Part shown: in pieces, positions 48,501 to 56,125 of the stretch
Numbering within the stretch: position 1 is the stretch's first letter
Layout: each line of letters opens with the position of its first letter
Origin: Chloroflexota bacterium
GTDB lineage: Bacteria > Chloroflexota > Anaerolineae > Aggregatilineales > Phototrophicaceae
NCBI GenBank assembly: GCA_013388745.1
Contig: JACAER010000006.1
Location: 310,001 to 374,000 of the forward strand
Direction: 5' to 3'
DNA length: 64,000 nt
Program-made: the position numbers and the translations under genes
The notes under the pieces: model-generated
What the model was told of the DNA's origin: nothing
The model's input: the letters and a program-made list of their open reading frames with translations, nothing else
Databases searched by the model: none

Positions 48501-50915
48501 CTCGTTAACCAGCGTTTGACAGGGTTGATCTACTTCAGCAACCGCGCGCCGGTGCAAATTCCTACCAACCGCCTGCGCGCGCTGCGCAGCATGACTGACC
48601 AGTTGGCGGTTAAGTTCGAGAATCAAGAGCTTTTGCGCAGCACGGGCGATAGTTTGCAAGAAGTGCGCACGCTGTACGAGGCCAACAGCGCGATGCTGGC
48701 GGCCCAGGACACGCTGGATATGCTGTGGGCGCTGCGCAATCATGTGGCGCACGAAGCCGTCGCGATCAACCATCTGATTGTCGGGCGCGATGCCACCGGT
48801 CACATCAGCACGCTGACCATGCGCCACGCCATCATCGGCGAAGGCGAGCAGATTATGCATCGCCCGATGGAAGATGTTTTCGGCAGCAAGCGTCTGGCAG
48901 TCTTTAATGCCTTCTGGGACAGCGGCACTACGCGCGTGGTTTTTGTCGAAAACGCCGTGTCTGTGCATCAAGACGAATCGCTGCGCGCGCTGATTACTTA
49001 TCCCGATGTCGGCAGTTACGCCGTAATTGTTATTCGTGAACCGGGCGCGTTTGAAGAAATGATCCTGGTGGCTTACGACGCGCCCAACAATTTCACGGCG
49101 CGCATGCGGCGCTTGTTCGAGGCGATCAGCGAACAGATTGTGGTTGTGCTGCAAAGACAACAACTGCTGCGCAATACACAAATCAGCGCGGCGCAGTTGG
49201 AAGCGCAGGTGCGCGTGCTGGAAACGCTCAACCGCCTGACGACCAATATCGCCGCGACACGCGAGGAACGCGCGCTGCTGGATTTGGCCTGTCAAGCGCT
49301 GGTGAACGCGCTCAATATCGATCATGCGGGCGTGGTGCTGCTGGACGCCAATGGGCAGCAGGGGACGGTGGTCAGCGAATACCCGCTCAGCGGCAGTCTG
49401 GGTATGAAACTCGATATGGCCAACGACCCGCTGCAAAGTTATACGCGCGAGCATCTGGAGCCGCTGCTGGTGAGCGATGTGATGAACGATGCGCGTATCA
49501 GCGAAAGCAACCGGCGCGTGATGGAAGCCAGCAACGTCAAGAGTATGCTGCTGCTGCCGCTGCTGGACATCAGCGGCCAATATGTCGGGTCGGTCGGGTT
49601 AGATATGTATAACCTCGTCCAGACGTTTTCGCCGGCAATGATCGACATCGCGCAGACGATTACGTCACAGATCGGCGTCGGTCTGCAAAATATCCGGTTG
49701 CTGCGCGACGCCGAACGCCGCGCAGTACAGTTGCAGGATCAGGTGCGGGCGCTGCAAGCGCTGAACGATCTGGCCACCATCATCGCCAGCACCCGCGACG
49801 AGAAAGCGCTGTTCGACGACAGTGCCGAAGCCTTCGTCAACGCCCTGGGCGTCGATCACTGCGGCATGGTGATTTTTGATCCCGGCGGGACAACGGCGCG
49901 CGTAGTGGGGGAATATCCCCGCAACAACTTCGTCGGCATGGTGATTGATACCGCTGTAGACGCGGTGAATATCCAACTGCGCCGCACCAGACTGCCGGTG
50001 TTGGTCAGCCTGCGCGATTTTGATCTTGACGCGCGTGTGCTGCAACTGCTCAAAGACATTAATGCGCGTTCGCTGCTGGTGCTGCCGCTGATTGATGTGG
50101 GCGGGGTGATGATCGGCTCGGTAGGCGTCGAAATCTGCAATGATGACCGAACGTTCACGCCGGAAATGATTGATATCGCCCAAACGATGACATCGCAGTT
50201 GGCGATCGGTCTGCAAAACATTCGCCTGCTGCAAGATACACGCCACCGCGCCGAACAGCTTCAGCGTATCGCGGTGTTCAGCCAATCGGTACAAGCCACG
50301 CTGGATATGGTGTCGATTTACGAGATCGCGCTGGCCGAAAGCGCTAAAATGCTGGCACTCGACCATATCAACATCGTGCAGTACGACGCCGAACGCGACC
50401 AACTGCGTGTCGTGGCGCAGCATTATCGCGGGCGCACGCACGTTGATTTGCAGAATGGGCCGCTGGTGTCGATTGAAGATACCCCCATTGGGCATGTGTG
50501 GATCGAGCGGCGGATGCGCTATTTCCCCGATATGCAGGAAGAACGCGAACTGCACCATGCCTATGTCGAGACGCGCTCGCTGCTGGTCGCGCCGATCTTT
50601 TCGCGCGGGCTGGTGCGTGGCGCAGTAGAAGTTGGCAGCCAGCGCCCCAATGCCTACAACGAGGCCGACGGCGCTGTGTTCCAACAGATGGTGAATCAGC
50701 TAACAGTAGCGATCGAAAATGCGGAAGTCTTCGCCCAGAGCCAAAAACTGGCGCAGAACAAAGCGCTCGCCAACGAGATTTCGACCCAGTTGCAGCGGCA
50801 GGTGGAAATGCAGCGCATGTTGGACATCACAGCGCGCGAATTGGGGAAAGCGCTGGGGGCCAAGCGCGCGCGTATTCGTCTGGGAACATCATATAATGAC
50901 GACAATGGTTCGTAA
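45570..50915 (+). CDS. Soluble tandem-GAF protein, 1781 aa (about ten GAF modules)
   Basis: No signal peptide or membrane helix. Reading along the chain, modules of 160-185 residues repeat about ten times (approx. 1-150, 150-325, 325-495, 495-670, 672-855, 857-1030, 1032-1205, 1210-1385, 1390-1560, 1562-1730). Each ends in a helix such as QIGVGLQNIRLLRD or QLTVAIENAEVFAQ, the typical GAF exit helix. The last 50 residues begin another GAF (LGKALGAKRARIRLG) that stops early. No kinase, cyclase or DNA-binding domain is recognisable. GAF domains bind cyclic nucleotides, haem or other small molecules; ligands cannot be named. Start GTG 45570 with GAGGGA upstream. A GGGGC/GCCCC hairpin lies in the leader near 45520. 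Confidence 0.82.
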   Translation: MSAATDLDNLLQMVSTLEKGIKANLRPEELFQQALPFVQACLPDARGIQLYRVSSNGMLLPVNNITDATPVAISSLPRRQLTYFDGLWTVPLYRDDELLGIMEIAMSRETPETSENELRSRVQLVSWHMSQAFHTLRFSEIMRQQSMLSSELNRCKTFREIGATIGRYMLRSGQFVSINTFIYNGVGEFAGFATIATANRRESFDTHEVVQLQAEDFQAAFGQLVNLEKTQVLISDDVSNDTRLSSLLRRWLAGFGVVSVGIVPLYYAERMVGFIGISDTRNALNLGQEDTMTFERLADQVSALVQTYSLMEQTAYTRDISERQKQAFKDLIAGQDFTEMALTVARHMLPQHGRFLSISRIDYDPLGNPLSLQTLATANRERSFGLDEIFPLRLSDFHPAMREILLGGDPHVIHDALMFSPLEIGAGFHQWLKQNDVRAILNLPMMVDVRPLAILSVMNRVEPGFTREEINAFINIADQMAALVYVHDLLDKAENTRAVVDNLILANRLITISENYDDMAQAALRTVARQMVGVALTLFERVVDVQTPPQARAMVAFCTQDTLIACDAQMLSDDLPAPEQLEALRGGNPVLISDLQADSAFPAKTRRQQYLNQGATWTASFGLRAGDQLLGTLDVLASGSTPLTAQEIDAYVTLADQIGVAIRSRQLLNESREAQAFAAQLVTTNRLISEAEGYGQMMMAVIRAMPRDIKCVALALFDRPVTMYGIPMKLLTEVVANRNNFVEPNAIDEFTMFNAREDPRLTLTMRQLLEGQEWKIKDLANRQPFIAANLLRTVHEQGMSSVVILGLTVSTRLLGMLAFGGDKRMELNHSQMDAVRAIVDQVAITLENRDLLRQTADALGFVQAQYETTSRIYRTDNAVEMLDAIYTFCGRIYDTAHLAVLDRQFDPPLVHIIAENNGSAIRATDTRAPLYEYPAHESLAAIEALDVPDVLKNRFLKPQEKATLTQRGISSLLILPLLVNQRLTGLIYFSNRAPVQIPTNRLRALRSMTDQLAVKFENQELLRSTGDSLQEVRTLYEANSAMLAAQDTLDMLWALRNHVAHEAVAINHLIVGRDATGHISTLTMRHAIIGEGEQIMHRPMEDVFGSKRLAVFNAFWDSGTTRVVFVENAVSVHQDESLRALITYPDVGSYAVIVIREPGAFEEMILVAYDAPNNFTARMRRLFEAISEQIVVVLQRQQLLRNTQISAAQLEAQVRVLETLNRLTTNIAATREERALLDLACQALVNALNIDHAGVVLLDANGQQGTVVSEYPLSGSLGMKLDMANDPLQSYTREHLEPLLVSDVMNDARISESNRRVMEASNVKSMLLLPLLDISGQYVGSVGLDMYNLVQTFSPAMIDIAQTITSQIGVGLQNIRLLRDAERRAVQLQDQVRALQALNDLATIIASTRDEKALFDDSAEAFVNALGVDHCGMVIFDPGGTTARVVGEYPRNNFVGMVIDTAVDAVNIQLRRTRLPVLVSLRDFDLDARVLQLLKDINARSLLVLPLIDVGGVMIGSVGVEICNDDRTFTPEMIDIAQTMTSQLAIGLQNIRLLQDTRHRAEQLQRIAVFSQSVQATLDMVSIYEIALAESAKMLALDHINIVQYDAERDQLRVVAQHYRGRTHVDLQNGPLVSIEDTPIGHVWIERRMRYFPDMQEERELHHAYVETRSLLVAPIFSRGLVRGAVEVGSQRPNAYNEADGAVFQQMVNQLTVAIENAEVFAQSQKLAQNKALANEISTQLQRQVEMQRMLDITARELGKALGAKRARIRLGTSYNDDNGS

Positions 50916-50928
50916 CAGGGGGGGCGAG

Positions 50929-52650
50929 ATGCGCACGTTCATCCAACGCCTGTTTGATGTATCGTCCTACAAAACAGGGATCGAACGCAGCCGGGCCAGA
51001 ATCGCGCAGGTGTTTACGTGGATTGGGTTGGTTGCCTTCAGCCTGTATGCGCTGCGTGTCAGCCCGGATACCCAGCTCAATCTCTTTCAAGAGATGGGCA
51101 CGTCGCTGCTGTGGGCATTAGTCATTCCGGCGTTTTACGGCTCTAGCCTGGCTACCCTGATCGCCGTACAACGCGGCTATCTCAGGTTTGCGACTTTTGG
51201 TCCCGTCGTGGCATTCTTCCTGCTGGGGGTGGTGCAAGCGATTACAGCGGGCTTTACTTCCGCGCGCGATGGCATGATGATCGTAGCCTTTGTGTTGATC
51301 GCCGGTCTCTTGAACGAAACACGCGGGATTGTCGTCAGTCTTGTGGCAGCGCTCATCAGCGTCACGGTGGGCATTGCCCTGCGTCCCACCCTTCCCGACC
51401 CGCCGCCAGCTAACCTGGCGTTCATCAACTGGCTGCTCTACAGCTTTATTCTGATCTCGGTCAGTTTACTGGTCTATGCATTTATTGGTGTGTCAAAACT
51501 GGCGCGCGCTGAAGGCGCGACATCGGCTACCCAGGAACGTTTGAAGTTGGCCGACATCACGACGCAGCTTTCGCAGCGCATCTCGCGGCGCGAGGCGCTG
51601 TTGGTGGTGCTGGAAGATGTGGTTGAGCAAATCATCCAAGCGTATCCCGCGATTTATCACGCGCAGGTGTTTTTGATCGACGAAAGCGGGCAAGAAGCTA
51701 AACTCGAAGCCAGCACAGGCGAAGCGGGACGCCAGCTTCTGGCGCGCGCGCACGCGCTGGCCGTCGGCAGCCTGAGCGTGATCGGCCAGGTGACTGTGCG
51801 CAAGCAGCCGATCATCGCACGGGCTGACGATGAACAAAACGTTCACCGGCGCAACGAACTGCTGCCAGAGACGGCAGTAGAAGCGGCTTTTCCGCTGATG
51901 ATCGGCGACACGGTGATCGGCGCGCTCGATCTGCAAAGCAAAAATGCGGCGACTTTCGCGCTGGAAGAGACTGTCAGCCTGTTCCGCTCGCTGGCCGACA
52001 GCATCGCCATCGCGATTGACAACGCGCGCCTGTTTGAACAGGCAGAAGCGCGTGTGCGCGAAAACCAGCGCCTGGTCGAGCAAACGCGCGCGGCGCTGCG
52101 CGAAGTGGAGCAGTTGAACGAACGCCTCACAGGGCGCGCCTGGTCGGATTACCTGCGCGACTTTGCCGAGGAATTGGCACTCAAGGTTGACTTTGATAGT
52201 GATGATACGCAGCCCACACGTCTGGGGCGCGAACATGAACGCGGCTGGACACCCACGCTGGCAGAGGCCGCACGCCTGAATTACCTCGTACAGGACTCCG
52301 AAAACGGCCGGCGCGTGGTGGCCATGCCTCTGCGCGTGCGCGGGCAGGTGATCGGCGCGATGGAATTTGAGCTGGACGACGACATGAAGTTTTCCAGCGA
52401 AGAACTGACGCTGCTACAGGATGTGAGCGAGCGTTTTGGTCTGGCCGCCGAAAACACCCGCCTGCTGGAAGAAAGCCAGCGGTTGGCGCAGCGCGAAGCA
52501 TTGGTCAACGAAATCAGCACGCGCTTGCAGGCCAGCAACAATGTAGAAACGACATTGGCCGAAGCCGCGCGCAGCTTGAAGGACTCGTTGAAAGCGACGC
52601 GGGTGTCGATTCGGCTTGGCACTATCGATACTCAGGCGAAAGGGTCATAG
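50929..52650 (+). CDS. Six-helix membrane GAF protein, 573 aa
   Basis: ATG 50929 with an AGGGGGGG-type ribosome site, 13 bases after the previous stop; an upstream in-frame ATG at 50896 is less likely. Residues 24-190 hold six membrane helices (about 24-43, 55-79, 87-109, 114-128, 133-151, 164-189). A GAF domain follows (about 205-370; YHAQVFLIDESG, STGEAGRQLL, AAFPLMIGDTVIGALDLQS), then a coiled coil, a half-GAF module (about 395-510) with RAWSDYL and MPLRVRGQVIGAMEFE, and a truncated GAF tail ending RVSIRLGTID. No kinase or other output domain. Confidence 0.82.
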   Translation: MRTFIQRLFDVSSYKTGIERSRARIAQVFTWIGLVAFSLYALRVSPDTQLNLFQEMGTSLLWALVIPAFYGSSLATLIAVQRGYLRFATFGPVVAFFLLGVVQAITAGFTSARDGMMIVAFVLIAGLLNETRGIVVSLVAALISVTVGIALRPTLPDPPPANLAFINWLLYSFILISVSLLVYAFIGVSKLARAEGATSATQERLKLADITTQLSQRISRREALLVVLEDVVEQIIQAYPAIYHAQVFLIDESGQEAKLEASTGEAGRQLLARAHALAVGSLSVIGQVTVRKQPIIARADDEQNVHRRNELLPETAVEAAFPLMIGDTVIGALDLQSKNAATFALEETVSLFRSLADSIAIAIDNARLFEQAEARVRENQRLVEQTRAALREVEQLNERLTGRAWSDYLRDFAEELALKVDFDSDDTQPTRLGREHERGWTPTLAEAARLNYLVQDSENGRRVVAMPLRVRGQVIGAMEFELDDDMKFSSEELTLLQDVSERFGLAAENTRLLEESQRLAQREALVNEISTRLQASNNVETTLAEAARSLKDSLKATRVSIRLGTIDTQAKGS

Positions 52651-52653
52651 CCT

Positions 52654-54306
52654 ATGTTTTCTGCACAAAGCGCCAGCGATGCGCTGGAACGCCTGCGTAT
52701 TCGCTACATCCGTGTGATCGCGTTCATCGGCCTGTTTGGGACGGCGCTGGGTATGTTCTTCCAAGCCCTGCAGGACATGCAACAGCTTGAGGGCGTGAAT
52801 CTGTCAATTTTTGTGGGTTCGCTGTTGTTTATCGGCTTATGCATCACCGCGCTGGTGCTGGTCAACGCGGGGTATACGCGGCTGGCGTTTATCCTGATGT
52901 CACTTGGTTTAGTAATAACGGCGGCAGGCGTTTCTGGCCCTGCGCTGCCGCTGGTTGCCGTGCTGGCGCTGATCCTTTCGGCGGTAGTCGGCAGCACGTT
53001 AACTTATGTGACCGTCAATATTCTGATACTACTGATCGGGGTGCACGACATTTACCAGATCGCGCAAAGCGAAGGCCTACCGCTGGATTCGCTGTTCGCC
53101 CAAATAATGATTTCGCCGCGTTTGTTCACGGTGTTTATCAGTTTGATTGTACTGGCACTGGTCAGCCTGACCGTGCGCTATTTCGTGCTCAGCGCCGAAC
53201 GCACCGCCGACAATGCCCGGCGCAGCGCCGAACTGCTGCGCACGACGGCGGAAGTCGGGCGCGTTACTGCCGGACTGCTTAACGTGACGGAATTGTTGGC
53301 GCGCGCCAGCGAATTGATCCGCGATGGTTTCGCTTATTACCACGTACAGGTTTTCCTCATTCCAGAAGGCAGCAGTACGGAAGCGATTTTGCGCGCTTCG
53401 ACAGGGGAAATCGGCCAACAACTGCTGACGGAAAATTACAAGCTCGAAATCAACACCCATACGGTTGTGGGACGCACGCTGCTGACTGGCGAGCCTATTC
53501 TGACACGCGACACCGACCCGGAAACGTATGCCCGCCATGCGCTGCTGGCGAACACCCGTTCAGAGCTTGCTATTCCGATCCTGGACGCCAACCGCATCGT
53601 TGGTGCGCTCGATGTCCACAGTCTACGCCGCGAAGCCTTCAGCCCCAACGATATGCAGGCGCTGCAAATCATGGCGAACCAGTTGGGCACCGCCATTCGC
53701 AATGCGCGCCTGTTTGAAGCCCAGAACCGTTCGCTGCAAGAGAATAAACGCCTGTTCGTGGAATCGGAAGCGCGTCTGCGCGAAATGCAGCGCCTGAATC
53801 AGCAGTTAACGAAGCGCACCTGGACAGATTATCTGGAAGAACGGCGCCGGCTGACAGGGGTCACGCTGGAACAAAATCTGCTGCTGCCGGAAAGCCAATG
53901 GACGGACAGCATGATCGAAGCGACACAGCGCCGCCAACCGCTGGCGCGCCGTGATGCTAATCGGCAGGTCATCACCGTACCGATTGTGCTGCGCGGCGAA
54001 GTGTTGGGGGCGATTGAGGTTGAACCCGACGAGCCACTGCGCGAAGGGGACACCGTGGAAATGCTGAAAGCGGTCGCCGAACGTTTGGCGACGAGCCTGG
54101 AAAACACACGCCTGCTGGAAGAAACACAGGCCGAAAACGCGCAAAAACAACGCATCAACGAAATCGCCGAAAAATTCCAGTCAATCACTACGGTGGATGA
54201 ACTGCTGCGAGTGACTGTCACCGAGCTGCGACAATCGCTGGGGGCAGAGCGGGGTTCAATCCGGTTGGGGACAATTGCCTTTGAGACGAAAGGTGCCAGC
54301 CTATGA
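52654..54306 (+). CDS. Six-helix membrane GAF protein, 550 aa
   Basis: Same plan as the preceding protein. Six hydrophobic segments occupy about residues 17-175, a GAF domain is at 190-345 (YYHVQVFLIPEG, ASTGEIGQQLL, TRSELAIPILDANRIVGALDVHS), then helical linker, half-GAF (about 380-480; RTWTDYLEE, VPIVLRGEVLGAIEVE), and the truncated tail ending RGSIRLGTIAF. Starts 3 bases after the previous stop; its stop overlaps the next ATG (ATGA). Strong paralogue of both neighbours. Confidence 0.82.
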   Translation: MFSAQSASDALERLRIRYIRVIAFIGLFGTALGMFFQALQDMQQLEGVNLSIFVGSLLFIGLCITALVLVNAGYTRLAFILMSLGLVITAAGVSGPALPLVAVLALILSAVVGSTLTYVTVNILILLIGVHDIYQIAQSEGLPLDSLFAQIMISPRLFTVFISLIVLALVSLTVRYFVLSAERTADNARRSAELLRTTAEVGRVTAGLLNVTELLARASELIRDGFAYYHVQVFLIPEGSSTEAILRASTGEIGQQLLTENYKLEINTHTVVGRTLLTGEPILTRDTDPETYARHALLANTRSELAIPILDANRIVGALDVHSLRREAFSPNDMQALQIMANQLGTAIRNARLFEAQNRSLQENKRLFVESEARLREMQRLNQQLTKRTWTDYLEERRRLTGVTLEQNLLLPESQWTDSMIEATQRRQPLARRDANRQVITVPIVLRGEVLGAIEVEPDEPLREGDTVEMLKAVAERLATSLENTRLLEETQAENAQKQRINEIAEKFQSITTVDELLRVTVTELRQSLGAERGSIRLGTIAFETKGASL

Positions 54307-56021
54307 TGGACATTCGCGCACTCTATCGCGTAACGCATGTGTATATTAACCCGCTCGACTTACAGCGCGCGCGTGGCCTGCTGTTGATGGCGTGGGTGTT
54401 TATCATCGGTTCAGCGCTGACACTGCTGCTCTTAACACTGCCCACTGTGCTGAGCGGCGAGGAACTGCTGGCGCTGGAAATTTTGTATTTTGTGATCGTG
54501 CCCCCCGTAACGATCATTACATCGATTGTCGTGCTGTTTCTGGTGCAAAGCGGGCGTTTGCGCCTGGCCGCGCGCCTGTTTGTGGTGTATCACCTCGTCA
54601 ATATTGCTCCTCATCTCTTTAATGGGCTGTATACGTCGCTGGTCGCTGCCATGCTGGTGCCGGTGGTCGCTGCTGGCACGCTGCTCAGCCGGCGCGGCAT
54701 TCTGGCGACATTTTTGATTGTCGTGGGCATCCTCAGCGCGGCGGCTGTACGCCAGGGACAGCTTGTGCAGGTCGTGACGGTGTTTCCTGCCGCACAGTTG
54801 ATCCAGGATGTCGCCATTGCTTTCGGCGTCATGCTTATCAGCCTACTGTATCTTTATCTGTTTACGGGGAATATTAACCTCACCATCCGTGAACTGCTGG
54901 ACGGCACAACGCAGGTCGCGTGGTTAACTGAAATCGGTGGGAGTCTGGGCAGCGTTCAGGACGAAGAAGAACTCTTGCAGCGCGCGCTCAGTCTGGTGCG
55001 CGACCGCTTTGATTACGATTACGCACGCCTGTATTTGATAAACGAGCAAGAGGTGCTTGTGCCGCGCGCCAGCACCGCGCTGGGCGGCCAGAACGCAGAG
55101 GAGACCTACAGCCTGACGGATGCCTGCGCGGTGAGTGTGGCCGCGCGCACGCAGCAGCCCACACTGGTCTCTAACCAGGATTACCCGGCGCGGCGCACGC
55201 ACTTTCAGCCCAGCACTCGTTCAGGCGTTACTCTGCCGCTGATCGTGGAACACAGGGTCATTGGCGTGCTGGACATCCAGAACGATGAGAACACTGCTTT
55301 TTATCGCAGCACGCTGACCATTCTGATGCTGTTGGCCGCCGAAGTCGCCAATGCGCTGCATTATTTGCGCAACACGGCCATCCTCAAGCGCAAGCTGCAA
55401 GAACAGGAAGAGGTCACGACAACGCTGCGCCTGCAACTGCTCAAACGCGAAGGCGGCGGCGTCAACAGTATCAGCACCGTCTGGGATCGTTATTTAGGAC
55501 AGCGCGGCCAGGAAGCCTTTGGCTTCGACGTACACCGCGACCTGCCGCTGCCGATGCCCGCCAGCGACTTGCCGGAAACCATGCGCCCGACGCTGGCTTT
55601 CGGGGAACTGAGTGTGAACACTGAGGGCGAGGAACAGATCATCAGTCTGCCGATCAAAATCGGCGAACAGGTTTTGGGCGCGATGTCGTTTGCTGTTGCG
55701 CAGCAGCAGGCGCTCACACAGCGGCAAATCGATATGGCGCAAAGCGTTGCCGATCGTCTGGCGCTGGCGCTGGATAACACGCGCCTGCTGGAACAAACCC
55801 AGGCGCAGGCCTTGCGTGAGCGCAAAGCCAACGAAGCCGGCAGCCTGCTGATCAGCGCTAACGATGTGAACACGCTGCTGGATATGGCGGCAGAAACATT
55901 TAACGCCGCGCTGGGAGCGATCTTCACTCGCATCTATATCCAACCCGATGTGCTGACCGAGTCCGCAAACACCTTGCCGAGCAACGGCGCCTCAGCCCAT
56001 CCGCCCAATGACAAAGGTTAA
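54303..56021 (+). CDS. Six-helix membrane GAF protein, 572 aa
   Basis: The third paralogue: N-terminal hydrophobic region about 25-190 with six helices, GAF domain about 205-360 (YDYARLYLINEQ, TLPLIVEHRVIGVLDIQN), helical linker, half-GAF about 390-490 (WDRYLGQRGQ, LPIKIGEQVLGAMSFA), and the tail, here with a divergent ending (IFTRIYIQP) and a Ser/Pro-rich extension. Overlaps the previous stop by 4 bases (ATGA), so the genes at 45570-56021 read as one operon. No output domain. Confidence 0.82.
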   Translation: MMDIRALYRVTHVYINPLDLQRARGLLLMAWVFIIGSALTLLLLTLPTVLSGEELLALEILYFVIVPPVTIITSIVVLFLVQSGRLRLAARLFVVYHLVNIAPHLFNGLYTSLVAAMLVPVVAAGTLLSRRGILATFLIVVGILSAAAVRQGQLVQVVTVFPAAQLIQDVAIAFGVMLISLLYLYLFTGNINLTIRELLDGTTQVAWLTEIGGSLGSVQDEEELLQRALSLVRDRFDYDYARLYLINEQEVLVPRASTALGGQNAEETYSLTDACAVSVAARTQQPTLVSNQDYPARRTHFQPSTRSGVTLPLIVEHRVIGVLDIQNDENTAFYRSTLTILMLLAAEVANALHYLRNTAILKRKLQEQEEVTTTLRLQLLKREGGGVNSISTVWDRYLGQRGQEAFGFDVHRDLPLPMPASDLPETMRPTLAFGELSVNTEGEEQIISLPIKIGEQVLGAMSFAVAQQQALTQRQIDMAQSVADRLALALDNTRLLEQTQAQALRERKANEAGSLLISANDVNTLLDMAAETFNAALGAIFTRIYIQPDVLTESANTLPSNGASAHPPNDKG

Positions 56022-56035
56022 ACAGCGGTGTATAA

Positions 56036-56083
56036 AGCGTTAAGTTTATCCAACGCAAGATTTTTTCCCGTCACGAGTATAAT
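56036..56083 (+). promoter_or_regulatory. Weak hairpin with T-run and a perfect -10 box between GAF genes
   Basis: GCGTT and AACGC form a 5-bp stem around a 10-base loop (56037-56056), followed by TTTTTT near 56061-56066; then TATAAT at 56078-56083, 42 bases before ATG 56126. This could end the upstream operon and start a second one. No clear -35. Confidence 0.4.
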
Positions 56084-56125
56084 AGATAGAGTCCGTCCGA
56101 CAACGGTTGGTTCGGGGGCAGCGCC

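Noticed and set aside
47871-49580. Long minus-strand open frame (569 codons) inside the tandem-GAF gene
   Set aside because: Same mirror effect; the + strand frame contains repeated GAF modules throughout.
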